Below, piece by piece: positions 27,402-37,634 of a DNA stretch of 64,000 nucleotides. Numbering within the stretch: the stretch's first letter is position 1; each line of letters starts with the position of its first letter. The notes beneath the pieces were generated by a model. It was not told where the DNA came from, did no database searches, and was given only the letters and a program-made list of their open reading frames with translations. Made by a program: the position numbers and the translations under genes. This DNA comes from Flavobacterium sp. Root901 (GTDB lineage: Bacteria > Bacteroidota > Bacteroidia > Flavobacteriales > Flavobacteriaceae): positions 498,549 to 562,548 of the forward strand of contig NZ_LMJB01000005.1 of the NCBI RefSeq assembly GCF_001429765.1, written 5' to 3'.

Positions 27402-30400
27402 TTACTCCTCAAACAATTCCATTAGTTCTAAAGCTCGTTTAATCGATTTCACATTTTCAAAAGTCAGCAATAAACGTAATCCATTGACAGTTTGCTTTTC
27501 TTTCATTTTGCAAAGAGAAGAATGTTTTTGGACAAAGTTTAAAACGTTTTTAAACTTCACAGACTGGTAATAATCTGATTGCTGGTCTGAAACGAAATAA
27601 CCAATCATTTTTCCTTGTTTTAAAACCAATTTCTCAATTCCGACTCTTGTTGCAATCCATTTGATGCGGATGCTGTTTAATAACGCTACAGCTTGTTTTG
27701 GAAGCGGCCCGAAACGATCAATCAATTTTTTCTCGAATTCCTTTAAACCGGCTTCATCCTTAATTACGCTCAATTCATTATATAAAACCAAACGTTCGGA
27801 AACGTTGTTGATATATTCATCCGGGAATAACAACTCAAAATCAGCATCAATCTGAATATCTTTTACATATTCTTTGGTGTCAATATCATTTTCTTCCGGA
27901 TATAAATCTTTGAATTCATTTTCTTTTAATTCCTCGATGGCTTCGTTCATGATTTTTTGATACGTATCAAAACCTATTTCATTAATGAAACCGCTTTGTT
28001 CACCGCCCAATAAATCTCCCGCTCCGCGAATTTCAAGATCTTTCATTGCAATATTAAAACCGCTTCCGAGTTCGCTGAATTGTTCCAAAGCCTGAATACG
28101 TTTTCTGGCATCTTCCGTCATAGAAGAATACGGCGGACAGATGAAATAACAGAATGCTTTTTTATTGCTTCGCCCAACGCGGCCGCGCATTTGGTGCAAA
28201 TCCGATAAACCGAAATTATTGGCATTATTAATGAAAATCGTGTTGGCGTTCGGTACATCTAATCCGCTTTCGATGATGGTGGTTGCGACCAAAACATCAA
28301 AATCTCCGTTCATGAAACCCAGCATCAATTCCTCTAATTTAGCACCATCCATTTGTCCATGACCAATTCCCACTCTCGCATTTGGAACGAGACGCTGAAT
28401 CATTCCGGCGACTTCTTTTATATTTTCGATTCGGTTATTGATAAAGAAAACCTGTCCGTTTCGCTGAATTTCATACGAAATCGCATCACGGATAATTTCT
28501 TCGTTAAAACCAACCACATTTGTTTCAATAGGATAACGATTTGGCGGAGGCGTTGTAATTACAGATAAATCGCGAGCCGCCATTAATGAAAATTGTAAAG
28601 TCCTCGGAATTGGCGTTGCGGTCAATGTCAGTGTATCTACATTTGCAGCAATCGTTTTTAGTTTATCTTTTACGTTAACGCCAAACTTTTGTTCTTCATC
28701 AACAATCAATAAACCAAGGTCTTTAAAAACAACATTTTTATTGACCAATTGATGCGTTCCAATTACAATATCGAGTTTTCCTTCGGCTAAATCCTTTAAA
28801 GTCTGTGTTTTTTGTTTGGCCGTTCTAAATCGGTTTAAATAACCAATAGAAACCGGCATGTCTTTCAATCGTTCAGAGAAAGTTCTGTAATGCTGATAAG
28901 CCAGAATAGTTGTCGGAACCAAAACAGCTACTTGTTTACTGTTATCAACGGCTTTAAAAGCTGCACGAATCGCAACCTCTGTTTTACCAAATCCTACATC
29001 ACCACAAACCAGACGATCCATTGGGCGATCGCTTTCCATATCGGCTTTAACTTCTTGCGTCGATTTGGTTTGATCCGGCGTATCTTCATATATAAACGAA
29101 CTTTCTAACTCGTTTTGTAAATAACTGTCCGGCGCAAACTGGAATCCTTTTTCCAAACGACGTTTTGCATATAGCTGAATTAAATTGAACGCAATATGTT
29201 TAACCCGGGCTTTTGTTTTCTGTTTTAGAACTTTCCAGGCGTTCGATCCTAATTTGTAGATTTTTGGAGGCGTTCCGTCTTTTCCGTTATATTTGGAAAT
29301 TTTATGAAGCGAGTGAATGCTTACATACACGATATCATTATCGGCATAAACCAATTTTATGGCTTCCTGTGTTTTGCCTTCAACCTGAATTTTCTGCAAA
29401 CCGCCAAATTTCCCGATTCCGTGATCAATATGCGTTACATAATCGCCAACCGAAAGTGCTGTTAATTCTTTTAGCGTAATATTCTGCTTTTTAGAATAGC
29501 CGTTTTTAATATTGAATTTATGATAACGCTCAAAAATCTGGTGATCTGTATAAGCCGTAATCTGATTTTCTTCATCAATAAAACCCTGATACAAAGGCAG
29601 TACAATGGTGTGATATTGTTTTCGGATGTTTTCTGAATTAGCTTCATCCAAGCTTTCAAAAATATCATGAAAACGTTTTGCCTGCGTTTCATTCGAACAG
29701 AACAAATAGTTTTTATATCCGTTAAAATGATTATCGCTCAGATTATTCAGCAATAAATCAAATTGTTTATTGAAAGAAGGCTGAGGCTGAATATGAAATT
29801 CGAACTTTTTAGTCGTTTTAAAAATTGGTTTTGAGGCCAATTCTACAATCGAAAAATCTAAAGCGCGTTTTATAAAGGCAGACTGATTTAAAAACAACTG
29901 CTCTGGCGCGGCATGTTTTATTTCTTTTGACAGTTTTTCAAAAGCTTCTTCTGCTCTTGCAAATTGCTTGTCTAACTGAGAAAAAAGCCCGTCGGTATTT
30001 TGAATAAAGATTACGGTTTTTTCGGCAATATAATCTAAGAAACTTTCACGGTTTTCCTGAAATATCTTGTTTTCGACATTTGGGATAATCGTGATTTTTT
30101 TGTGTGTTTCGACAGATAATTGAGTCTCCACATCAAAACTTCTGATGCTGTCTACTTCATTTCCAAAAAATTCTATCCTGTACGGATGATCGTTAGAAAA
30201 AGAAAAGACATCGACAATTCCGCCTCGAACCGAAAATTCGCCGGGTTCTGTAATAAAATCAACTCTTTTAAATTCATATTCAAACAGAACTTCGTTAATA
30301 AAATCAATCGAAATTTTATCGTTTAAAGAAACCTTTAAAGTGTTTTTATCCAATTGCTGACGTGTAACTACTTTTTCAAAAAGTGCTTCCGGATAGGTAA

Positions 30401-30767
30401 CAATTACGGCTGGTTTTTTTCTGGAATTGATTCGGTTTAAAACCTCAGCGCGAAGCAAAACATTTGCATTGTCAGTTTCGTCAACCTGATACGGACGACG
30501 AAATGAAGCCGGATAAAACAAAACATCCTGCTCACCAATCATTTGTTCCAGATCATTCAGGTAATAAGCCGCTTCTTCTTTATTGTCTAAAACAATTAAA
30601 AAAGGCAGTTCCGTTTTCTTAAAAACAGAACGTACTACAAAGGAAACTGCAGATCCAAGTAAACCCTGAAGATGCATTTTTATCTGATTTCCCTCCAGCA
30701 GACCGGCTGCAATTTGCTGTGCTTTTGGCAAATTGTCGTATATCGTATATAAGGCGTTTTTACTCAA
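27402..30767 (-). CDS. mfd: Transcription-repair coupling factor Mfd
   Basis: A 1121-residue ATP-driven translocase that removes RNA polymerase stalled at lesions and recruits UvrA. In order: UvrB-like N-terminal module (DLEQMIGEQDVLFYPASFRRPYQ), RNA-polymerase-interacting CarD-like domain (GDYVTHIDHGIGKFGGLQKI), helicase lobe 1 with Walker A GDVGFGKTEVA and Walker B DEEQKFG, lobe 2 (IIESGLDVPNANT, QMRGRVGRS) and the C-terminal UvrA-binding regulatory domain (INNVSERLVLYNELS). The start is a TTG (30765-30767) that overlaps the stop of the lipoprotein gene upstream by 8 bases, and no in-frame ATG precedes it; translational coupling is likely. Confidence 0.96.
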   Translation of the reverse strand: MSKNALYTIYDNLPKAQQIAAGLLEGNQIKMHLQGLLGSAVSFVVRSVFKKTELPFLIVLDNKEEAAYYLNDLEQMIGEQDVLFYPASFRRPYQVDETDNANVLLRAEVLNRINSRKKPAVIVTYPEALFEKVVTRQQLDKNTLKVSLNDKISIDFINEVLFEYEFKRVDFITEPGEFSVRGGIVDVFSFSNDHPYRIEFFGNEVDSIRSFDVETQLSVETHKKITIIPNVENKIFQENRESFLDYIAEKTVIFIQNTDGLFSQLDKQFARAEEAFEKLSKEIKHAAPEQLFLNQSAFIKRALDFSIVELASKPIFKTTKKFEFHIQPQPSFNKQFDLLLNNLSDNHFNGYKNYLFCSNETQAKRFHDIFESLDEANSENIRKQYHTIVLPLYQGFIDEENQITAYTDHQIFERYHKFNIKNGYSKKQNITLKELTALSVGDYVTHIDHGIGKFGGLQKIQVEGKTQEAIKLVYADNDIVYVSIHSLHKISKYNGKDGTPPKIYKLGSNAWKVLKQKTKARVKHIAFNLIQLYAKRRLEKGFQFAPDSYLQNELESSFIYEDTPDQTKSTQEVKADMESDRPMDRLVCGDVGFGKTEVAIRAAFKAVDNSKQVAVLVPTTILAYQHYRTFSERLKDMPVSIGYLNRFRTAKQKTQTLKDLAEGKLDIVIGTHQLVNKNVVFKDLGLLIVDEEQKFGVNVKDKLKTIAANVDTLTLTATPIPRTLQFSLMAARDLSVITTPPPNRYPIETNVVGFNEEIIRDAISYEIQRNGQVFFINNRIENIKEVAGMIQRLVPNARVGIGHGQMDGAKLEELMLGFMNGDFDVLVATTIIESGLDVPNANTIFINNANNFGLSDLHQMRGRVGRSNKKAFCYFICPPYSSMTEDARKRIQALEQFSELGSGFNIAMKDLEIRGAGDLLGGEQSGFINEIGFDTYQKIMNEAIEELKENEFKDLYPEENDIDTKEYVKDIQIDADFELLFPDEYINNVSERLVLYNELSVIKDEAGLKEFEKKLIDRFGPLPKQAVALLNSIRIKWIATRVGIEKLVLKQGKMIGYFVSDQQSDYYQSVKFKNVLNFVQKHSSLCKMKEKQTVNGLRLLLTFENVKSIKRALELMELFEE

Positions 30768-31368
30768 TTCTTGGCAGATTTTGATCTTTTGGCGGCGCAG
30801 AATTCGGGATTGCGCGCGTTGTGTCTAACATTTTAAGGAAATCAGCTTCTCCTTCTTCTTTTGGAATTTTGGCTTTCTCGACTATTTTATCCATTTGTCT
30901 TTCTAACGAAACCAGTTCTTTATTGATTTCGCCAATTAAAAAAGCAACTTTGTCATCCGGAATCTGATTCAGATGAATAAATAAATCCATCATTTTGATT
31001 TTGGTAATCAAAATCGAAATTCGGCTTTTTATTTGCGGCTGATTAAATTGAGCCGGAATATTATTATTTAATGCCAGTGCCTTTTTTGAAATCGCAGTCG
31101 ATTTTTTTTGAAAAGCGCCAATGGTTTTTCTTGGCTTGTCGCCTATTTCTTTTAAGAAATCACGCCACTCTGCCCAGTTTCTGAAATTTTCCTCAGAAAC
31201 TTCATTGATCGGCTCATCTATAAAAATCCAGGCTTTATCTATATTTTTAAATATTTTTTCTTTTTTCTTAGCTTCTTTAGCATTTTCAGCAAGACGCTTT
31301 TCATCCTCATTTTGACATGACTGAAGTGCAAAAATCAAGAGTAAAAACAGCGCTATTTTATATTTCAT
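30760..31368 (-). CDS. Hypothetical lipoprotein, co-transcribed with mfd
   Basis: A 202-residue lipoprotein: leader IALFLLLIFALQSC with Cys18, then a charged, mostly helical chain rich in Lys and Glu (KRLAENAKEAKKKEKIFKNI) and probable coiled-coil segments (LIGEINKELVSLERQMDKIVEKA). No known domain is recognised. It precedes mfd with an 8-base overlap and must share its transcript. A link between an envelope lipoprotein and repair coupling is not expected, so the pairing is probably only an operon arrangement. Confidence 0.75.
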   Translation of the reverse strand: MKYKIALFLLLIFALQSCQNEDEKRLAENAKEAKKKEKIFKNIDKAWIFIDEPINEVSEENFRNWAEWRDFLKEIGDKPRKTIGAFQKKSTAISKKALALNNNIPAQFNQPQIKSRISILITKIKMMDLFIHLNQIPDDKVAFLIGEINKELVSLERQMDKIVEKAKIPKEEGEADFLKMLDTTRAIPNSAPPKDQNLPRIE

Positions 31369-31618
31369 TTGATAAAATGTTTGATTGCAAAGTTACAAAG
31401 TAAATTTACAATTACGAATTGTGTTTTTATGCTAAAGATTCTATAAATCAAGGTTATTTTTTTACCGCAGATTTTACAGATTAAAATGATTTTAAATGTC
31501 GTATTAAGAAAATAATCTATAGTTAAAACCTACAGTGAATCAAACCTGTCAGGCAGAGAATAAAACAAAAAACAATCTTTATCATTGTTAATTTTATAAT
31601 TTAATGTTTGAAAAAACG

Positions 31619-31645
31619 TTGATATTTGCGAAAACGTTATATTTG
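31619..31645 (+). promoter_or_regulatory. Promoter of the threonine dehydrogenase gene
   Basis: TTG (31619-31621), 16 bases, TATATTTG (31638-31645), 19 bases before the ATG at 31665. The spacing is one base under the usual 17-23. The gap upstream (31369-31618) contains only a CCGCAGATTTTACAG stretch similar to one arm of the repeat at 58030. Confidence 0.6.
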
Positions 31646-31664
31646 CAACACTAAATCTAAAGAA

Positions 31665-32603
31665 ATGAACCCAAAAATATTAATTATTGGCGCCTGCGGT
31701 CAGATTGGAACAGAGCTGACTCAAAAACTGCGTAAATTATACGGAACCGAAAATGTAATCGCTTCTGATATTCGAAAATTAAATACTGATGTCGTTAATT
31801 CGGGACCTTTTGAAGTGGTCAATGCTTTAGATTTTAATCAGATCGAACATTTAGTAGAAGTTCACCAAATTACTGACGTTTATTTGATGGCCGCACTTTT
31901 GTCTGCAACGGCAGAAAAAAATCCCGCATTTGCCTGGGATTTGAACATGAATTCTCTTTTTCATGTTTTGAATCTGGCGAAAGCTGAAAAAATCAAAAAG
32001 ATTTTCTGGCCTTCAAGTATTGCTGTTTTCGGACCCACAACTCCAAAAGAAAATACTCCTCAATATACTATTATGGAACCTTCAACGGTTTACGGAATTA
32101 GTAAACAGGCCGGAGAAAGATGGTGCGAATATTATCATAACATTTATGGTGTTGATGTTCGCAGTATTCGTTATCCGGGCTTAATAAGCTGGTCTACGCC
32201 TCCGGGCGGCGGAACTACAGATTATGCAGTTGATATTTTCTACAAGGCTATCGCCGATAAAAAATACGAATGCTTTTTATCATCTGAAACCAAAATGCCG
32301 ATGATGTATATGGATGATGCTATTGAGGCCACAATCAATATTATGAAAGCTCCGGCAGAGGAAATTAAAATACATTCTTCATATAATTTGGCTGCAATGA
32401 GTTTTACTCCAACTGAAATTGCTTCCGAAATCAAAAAACATATTCCGGAATTTGAGATCACGTATAATCCTGATTTCCGTCAGAAAATTGCAGACAGCTG
32501 GCCGGCAAGTATCGACGACAGTTCTGCAAGAGAAGATTGGAACTGGAATCATAAATTTGATTTGGAATCAATGACTAAAGATATGCTGGAACATTTAGCA
32601 TAA
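31665..32603 (+). CDS. tdh: L-threonine 3-dehydrogenase, short-chain (epimerase-like) type
   Basis: Oxidises L-threonine to 2-amino-3-ketobutyrate with NAD+. It belongs to the extended SDR family, not the zinc MDR type: Rossmann motif IGACGQIGTEL, catalytic Ser/Thr in WPSSIAVFGP, and YGISK with the Tyr-Lys pair. PGLISWSTPPGGGTTDYAVDIF is a hallmark stretch of the flavobacterial enzyme described from Flavobacterium frigidimaris. ATG at 31665 gives 312 residues, which fits that family; an upstream TTG would add 13 residues lying inside the promoter. It stands alone with its own terminator. No kbl gene for the next step is in the window. Confidence 0.93.
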   Translation: MNPKILIIGACGQIGTELTQKLRKLYGTENVIASDIRKLNTDVVNSGPFEVVNALDFNQIEHLVEVHQITDVYLMAALLSATAEKNPAFAWDLNMNSLFHVLNLAKAEKIKKIFWPSSIAVFGPTTPKENTPQYTIMEPSTVYGISKQAGERWCEYYHNIYGVDVRSIRYPGLISWSTPPGGGTTDYAVDIFYKAIADKKYECFLSSETKMPMMYMDDAIEATINIMKAPAEEIKIHSSYNLAAMSFTPTEIASEIKKHIPEFEITYNPDFRQKIADSWPASIDDSSAREDWNWNHKFDLESMTKDMLEHLA

Positions 32604-32621
32604 CCTAAACAATACAATTCT

Positions 32622-32658
32622 AAGCGTGTTATTTTTTAAAATGACACGCTTTTTTTTT
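32622..32658 (+). terminator. Terminator of tdh
   Basis: AAGCGTGT (32622-32629) pairs with ACACGCTT (32644-32651), with further weak pairing in the loop, then eight or more T. Confidence 0.85.
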
Positions 32659-32775
32659 GAATTTTAGTTTTAAAAAAAGCATCCATTACATAATTTATTT
32701 ACATTTGACAACGTTAAACAATTATCATTTTTATTTCAAAATCATCAATCAAATCACAACAAAAACATCAATCAA

Positions 32776-33972
32776 ATGACAAATTCTTATTATCCTGTCG
32801 AACAAAGCAGAAGAACTGCAATTGTTGACATACTTAGGGGCTGGGCCATATTGGGCGTGGCAATTGGCAATTATGTTGATTTTCTATACATTGGTATAGA
32901 GAAAGAAATTAAGCATAGTACCTTTTCTGAAATACTTCAAATAACTAACCGCTATTTTTTCGCAGCAAAATCCTGGACCTTATTAACTCTTTTATTTGGT
33001 TACGGATTTGCCATTTTACTTAATAATGTAGCCTCAAAAGGAAAAAACCCTGTCGCTTTTTTTGCCTGGAGAATGGTATTATTATTTATCCTGGCTTTTA
33101 TTAATTCTGCTTTCTGGCTTGGCGACATTTTAAAAGATTACGCTTTTTTAGGTCTCGTATTATTGCTTTTTTACAGATGTTCGACAAAAACCTTAGCCAT
33201 TATTTCTGCTGTTCTTGTTGTTACCATTCCTTTTGTCATGGCGTATGTAAATGGCCTTAAAATCGAACATCCGACAATTGCGACAAATCCAGAATACTTA
33301 AAATTATATCATTCCGGAAACTGGATTGATTTTTTCAGGTTTCATCTCCTTGCCTCTTTTTACGAACAAATTATTGTTCCGGGTTATGCTATTACGGCTC
33401 ATTATGTAATGCTGGCTTGTATGCTTTTTGGTTTTATGCTTCAAAAAATAAACTTTTTTGAACGTTTAAGAGAATTGAAGAAACTCTTAAAATATATCTG
33501 CGGTTTCAGTCTGGTTATTGCTGTCGTTATCGGAATTGTATTTAATATTGCTATAATCTACAAAGCCGGATTTCTAAAAATTTTCCATCCGCTTTACTGG
33601 CTGGTTTTAAGCACGATGGTTTTTATATCGACCGGAATCTGTCTTTTATATGTCAACGGTAAATTAAAAACGATTTTCAGTTATTTTAGCTCTGGCGGAA
33701 AAATGACCTTAACCAATTATATGAGTCAGAATATATTAGCTGCTTTTATTTTTTCGGGAATTGGTTTAGGAATTGCCGATTCCATGCCGTATTGGTTTTA
33801 CTTTTTGCTGGCTGTTTTTATATTTATTATTCAATTATTAATAAGCAAATGGTGGCTTTCAAAATATAATTACGGTCCAGTTGAATGGCTATGGAGATCT
33901 GCCAGTTACAGACAATTGTTTCCTTTAAAGAAAACTCAGCCAGAAATCACTGCTGATATAAAAACGATATAA
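32776..33972 (+). CDS. DUF418-family integral membrane protein
   Basis: A 398-residue protein with about nine or ten membrane spans. The N-terminal RRTAIVDILRGWAILGVAIGN and the mid-part AAKSWTLLTLLFGYGFAILLNN are typical of DUF418/YeiB-type proteins, as is the C-terminal SGGKMTLTNYMSQ followed by GPVEWLWRS(A)SY. The family shares a fold with acyltransferase-3 membrane enzymes; a transport or modification role has been proposed but its function is not known. It is monocistronic, ending at a terminator shared with the M1 peptidase gene. Confidence 0.85.
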   Translation: MTNSYYPVEQSRRTAIVDILRGWAILGVAIGNYVDFLYIGIEKEIKHSTFSEILQITNRYFFAAKSWTLLTLLFGYGFAILLNNVASKGKNPVAFFAWRMVLLFILAFINSAFWLGDILKDYAFLGLVLLLFYRCSTKTLAIISAVLVVTIPFVMAYVNGLKIEHPTIATNPEYLKLYHSGNWIDFFRFHLLASFYEQIIVPGYAITAHYVMLACMLFGFMLQKINFFERLRELKKLLKYICGFSLVIAVVIGIVFNIAIIYKAGFLKIFHPLYWLVLSTMVFISTGICLLYVNGKLKTIFSYFSSGGKMTLTNYMSQNILAAFIFSGIGLGIADSMPYWFYFLLAVFIFIIQLLISKWWLSKYNYGPVEWLWRSASYRQLFPLKKTQPEITADIKTI

Positions 33973-34004
33973 TCATTCACGATTTTGAAATAAATTTGAA
34001 AATA

Positions 34005-34037
34005 AAAAAGCCCTTAAATTAAGTTTTAAGGGCTTTT
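34005..34037. terminator. Bidirectional terminator
   Basis: AAAAGCCCTTAAA and TTTAAGGGCTTTT form a long stem with a short loop, A tract before and T tract after, between the converging DUF418 gene and M1 peptidase gene. Confidence 0.85.
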
Positions 34038-34055
34038 GTAATTTATTAAAGTAAC

Positions 34056-35942
34056 TTATTTCACTTCAAAAATATTGTTTGCAGGTTTTACATCTGCCAT
34101 TAATCCGCTTGGATCAATTGTAATTTTTTTGATTGACGTTTTATTTTTGTCAATTGTAAAACTGTAATTTGACATTGCCCATGCCCAGTCTTCTATAACT
34201 GTTCTTTTTTCGTTTGGATTTGGATTCGGCTTAATGAAATTCATCATTCTTAACGGAATATAGAATGTTTCAGAAGTTCCATCAGTATAATCTACTTTTA
34301 AGTCAATTGGCATTGGCATTCTTCCAATTCTTTCCAGAGATATTGTTGTTTTTCCTCCATTGTCAGCAACGTCTTTAATTCCATAATCAATCGTATTTGC
34401 CGTTTGTGCCCAGTCAATTAAATACCAGTCTAACTCAGCTCCTGAAACTCTTTCTGCAGTTCTTTTGATATCATTTGGAGTTGGATGCTTGAATTTAAAA
34501 TCGTTAAAATATCTTTTTAATGTTGCATCCAGATTTTCTTTTCCAATTACATATTCTAATTGCGCCAAAAAGATACACCCTTTTACATAAGATGAAATGC
34601 TGTAAGGACGGTTTTCATCATAACGGTCTCCATGTGTTGTCTGCGGCTGCTCTTTACCGGAATTAACTAAACTGTAATATGCAGCATAAGTTCCTTTAAA
34701 CGGATTTGCTTCTTTTTTATCCCCTTTTAATTCATTTAAAGCACTGTCTTCGATGTAAGTTGTAAAACCTTCATCCATCCACGGATGTTTGGATTCGTTT
34801 GAAGCTAAAATATGCTGGAACCAGGAGTGTCCTAATTCGTGCGTTGCAGTTCCAAGAATTCCTTCAAGAGTTCCGTTTCCTAACATCAGAGTACACATTG
34901 CATATTCCATTCCTCCGTCTCCGCCCTGAATAAATGAATATTGTTTGTACGGATACTGGCCAACTCTATGGTTGTAATAATCCATTACTTTTACCATTAA
35001 TGGCTCTAACTGTTTCCAGTTTGCAGTAGTTTTTTCGTTGTTTTTATAGAAGAAATGCAAATCAACATCGTTTGGTCCTTTTACGATATCATGTGTATAT
35101 TCTTTGTCTGCTGCCCAGGTAAAATCGTGCACATTTGGGGCAATAAAATGCCATGTGAATGTTTTGGCTTTTTTAGGATAAACAACTGTTACACCAGCAT
35201 CTTCGTAACCGTGGCCAATTATGTTTTTGTCTTGTAAATATCCTGAACCTCCAATTGTGTACTCTTTGTCGATTGTAATTTTTACATCAAAATTACCCCA
35301 TACACCATGAAACTCTCTTGCGATGTAAGGATCTGCGTGCCATCCTTCAAAATCAAATTCGGCTAATTTTGGATACCATTGTGACATCGAAAGTTCTACT
35401 CCTTCAGAATTATTTCTTCCGGAACGACGAATCTGTACAGGAACCTGACCATCAAAATTTAATGTAAATGTAGTTTTTGAATTGGGCAAAATTGGCTTAG
35501 CCAAAGTCACTTCTAAAATAGTTCCCGATACTCTTGTCTGAGCAGAAACACCATCTTGTTTAAAATCGGCAATTTTTAAATACCCTATTTCATTCGGTTT
35601 TAAAGTTTCAATTCGGCTTTGTTTAGTTTCTTTTCCGTCAGCGCCTTTTACTTTATTTACCATTCTTCCGTCCGGATCTTTAATGAAATGAAGACGGGCA
35701 TCCATTTCACTTCCCGGCTGGAAAGCATTTGGAAACAAATGATAAAACACTTTTCTTAAAGTATCAGGAGAATTATTGGTATAAACCAATTCTTGTTTTC
35801 CTTTATACTGATAGTTTTTTACATCCATTGCAACCTCCATTTTGTAGTCGGCATGCTGCTGCCAATATGGAGCGCTTTGGGCAAAAGCTGAGTTTAAACC
35901 TAAACCCAGAAAAGAAAGTAAAATAATTTTATGCATATTCAT
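34056..35942 (-). CDS. Secreted M1-family metallopeptidase
   Basis: A 628-residue zinc aminopeptidase-like enzyme. The signal peptide is MNMHKIILLSFLGLGLNSAFA. The zinc site HELGH (His368, Glu369, His372) is followed 18 residues later by the third ligand Glu391 (MDEGFTTY), the exact M1 spacing. GGDGGMEYAM stands in for the GxMEN exopeptidase motif, here GGMEY. No T9SS sorting domain is present, so a periplasmic place is likely. It lies just upstream of the S8 peptidase gene on the same strand, but a terminator separates the transcripts in that direction. Confidence 0.92.
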   Translation of the reverse strand: MNMHKIILLSFLGLGLNSAFAQSAPYWQQHADYKMEVAMDVKNYQYKGKQELVYTNNSPDTLRKVFYHLFPNAFQPGSEMDARLHFIKDPDGRMVNKVKGADGKETKQSRIETLKPNEIGYLKIADFKQDGVSAQTRVSGTILEVTLAKPILPNSKTTFTLNFDGQVPVQIRRSGRNNSEGVELSMSQWYPKLAEFDFEGWHADPYIAREFHGVWGNFDVKITIDKEYTIGGSGYLQDKNIIGHGYEDAGVTVVYPKKAKTFTWHFIAPNVHDFTWAADKEYTHDIVKGPNDVDLHFFYKNNEKTTANWKQLEPLMVKVMDYYNHRVGQYPYKQYSFIQGGDGGMEYAMCTLMLGNGTLEGILGTATHELGHSWFQHILASNESKHPWMDEGFTTYIEDSALNELKGDKKEANPFKGTYAAYYSLVNSGKEQPQTTHGDRYDENRPYSISSYVKGCIFLAQLEYVIGKENLDATLKRYFNDFKFKHPTPNDIKRTAERVSGAELDWYLIDWAQTANTIDYGIKDVADNGGKTTISLERIGRMPMPIDLKVDYTDGTSETFYIPLRMMNFIKPNPNPNEKRTVIEDWAWAMSNYSFTIDKNKTSIKKITIDPSGLMADVKPANNIFEVK

Positions 35943-35945
35943 TTA

Positions 35946-35980
35946 AATAAAAAAATGGAAGAGCCGTAAACTCTTCCATT
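35946..35980 (-). terminator. Terminator of the S8 peptidase gene
   Basis: On the minus strand AATGGAAGAG and CTCTTCCATT form a 10-base stem with a 7-base loop, followed by a T run. It sits between the S8 gene stop and the M1 gene start. Confidence 0.8.
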
Positions 35981-35999
35981 GGATTAGTATGTTGTTTTT

Positions 36000-37634
36000 T
36001 TATTTTTTTGACATTTTTTCAGCCATCAATAAAGCGTTATAAGCGTTTACCATTTTAGCTGTTTTTGATGATTCTGCTGATGAAACTGGTACAGCTTTTT
36101 GATCCGGATTTGGGTTTTCGCCCAAAACTACCATTGCCGGAAGAGCAACTCCGGAATCCATCAAAATATGTTTTACCTGAGAAGCTTTTAATTTTGGATA
36201 ATAAGAACGAATCAAAGCTGCAACACCCGCTGCATTTGGAGACGCCATCGAAGTTCCCTGCAAATATTTGTATTTATTGTTTGGAATTGTTGCATAAATT
36301 TCTTCACCCGGAGCAAAAACATCAACATTTATTTTTCCGAAGTTTGAAAATCCTGCTACAACATTTTCTCCGTATTGTTTATTAATTGCCCCAATTGTAA
36401 TCACATTATCTGCAAATTCTTTGATGTTGTCTTGTGAATCATTTGGATAATTAATGTTTTTAGTCTCATCAATATTATAACCGTCGTTTCCTGCTGCGTG
36501 AACAATTAAAACGTCTTTTTTAGCTGCATATTTAATAGCATCGTAAACCCATTGTTTGTGCGGAGAAAAACTTTTTCCAAAACTTCCGTTAATTACTTTT
36601 GCGCCATTGTCAACTGCATAACGAATAGCAAGAGCAATATCTTTATCGTATTCATCTCCGTCCGGAACCGCTCTTACGGTTAATATTTCAACGTTATTTG
36701 TAATTCCGTCTCCGCCTAAATTATTACCGCGAACCTGCGCAATAATACCGGCAACGTGAGTTCCATGAAGTGCTTTTTCTTTATCAGGACCAAAAACAAT
36801 GTTATTACCATATTTAGTGTTTTTTATGTCTTCCGGATTATCACCAACCACTTTTCTTCCGTCAAATTCTTTGTTTAAGTTGTAGTTTAACTGGTCGTAA
36901 ACTTGTTCTCTGTATTCTTCAAAATCAGCTTCAGGATCAAAAGTAGGCCCGGCATTTGTAAAAATCTGAGTCATTATCATTTTACTTCTTGAAACTTTTG
37001 GGTCTGTAGAAGTAATCGCTGCTAAATCTTCAATTTTATATGTCGTTTTATTAAGCTCTTTTTTGATTGTGGCATGAACGTCAAGTAAAAAATCTACCTG
37101 TTGTTTGTCTTTTAAAGCTTCTTCGTATTTTTTATTGTATTGTTCTAAGGCTTGTTTATATTCTGCAGAACCGTCGTCTTTCTTTTTAACAATACGCGTC
37201 ATTTCCAGATTTTCGGCAACAGCATTTCCAAGAAAATTCCATCCATGAACATCATCTATAAATCCGTTTTTATCGTCGTCGATTCCATTTCCCGGAATTT
37301 CTTTTGGATTTGTCCAGATCATTCCTTTAAGATCTTCGTGTTCGATATCAACACCAGAATCTACAATTCCTACAATAACTTTTTTCCCTGTTTTTCCCTG
37401 AAGCAATTCGGCGTAAGCCTTATCAACACTCATTCCCGGAATAGAGTCTTTTATTAAATCCAGATGACTCCATCTTTTTAATTCATTTTCGCTGACCGGA
37501 GCTTTTTTTACAACTGCCAAAGGTGCTGTAATAAATTCTTTAGAAGTTGAAACTTGCGCTTGTAAAGTAGCGCTGCAGCCTGCTAAAACAAGTAATGCAA
37601 AAGCAGATAATTTAAGAGGTTTTATACGACTCAT
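36000..37634 (-). CDS. Subtilisin-like S8 serine peptidase, lipoprotein
   Basis: A 544-residue peptidase. Leader with lipobox LVLAGC (Cys20). The S8 triad is complete: Asp92 in VDSGVD, His290 in HGTHVAG, Ser462 in GTSMASPNAAG. About 190 residues lie between the Asp and His blocks, far more than in subtilisin (about 30); the insert is charged and includes LEQYNKKYEEALKDKQQVDF. This is common in Bacteroidota S8 proteins. It is probably held in an envelope membrane facing the periplasm or outside; the substrate is unknown. It starts at an ATG with a single gene between two terminators. Confidence 0.93.
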   Translation of the reverse strand: MSRIKPLKLSAFALLVLAGCSATLQAQVSTSKEFITAPLAVVKKAPVSENELKRWSHLDLIKDSIPGMSVDKAYAELLQGKTGKKVIVGIVDSGVDIEHEDLKGMIWTNPKEIPGNGIDDDKNGFIDDVHGWNFLGNAVAENLEMTRIVKKKDDGSAEYKQALEQYNKKYEEALKDKQQVDFLLDVHATIKKELNKTTYKIEDLAAITSTDPKVSRSKMIMTQIFTNAGPTFDPEADFEEYREQVYDQLNYNLNKEFDGRKVVGDNPEDIKNTKYGNNIVFGPDKEKALHGTHVAGIIAQVRGNNLGGDGITNNVEILTVRAVPDGDEYDKDIALAIRYAVDNGAKVINGSFGKSFSPHKQWVYDAIKYAAKKDVLIVHAAGNDGYNIDETKNINYPNDSQDNIKEFADNVITIGAINKQYGENVVAGFSNFGKINVDVFAPGEEIYATIPNNKYKYLQGTSMASPNAAGVAALIRSYYPKLKASQVKHILMDSGVALPAMVVLGENPNPDQKAVPVSSAESSKTAKMVNAYNALLMAEKMSKK

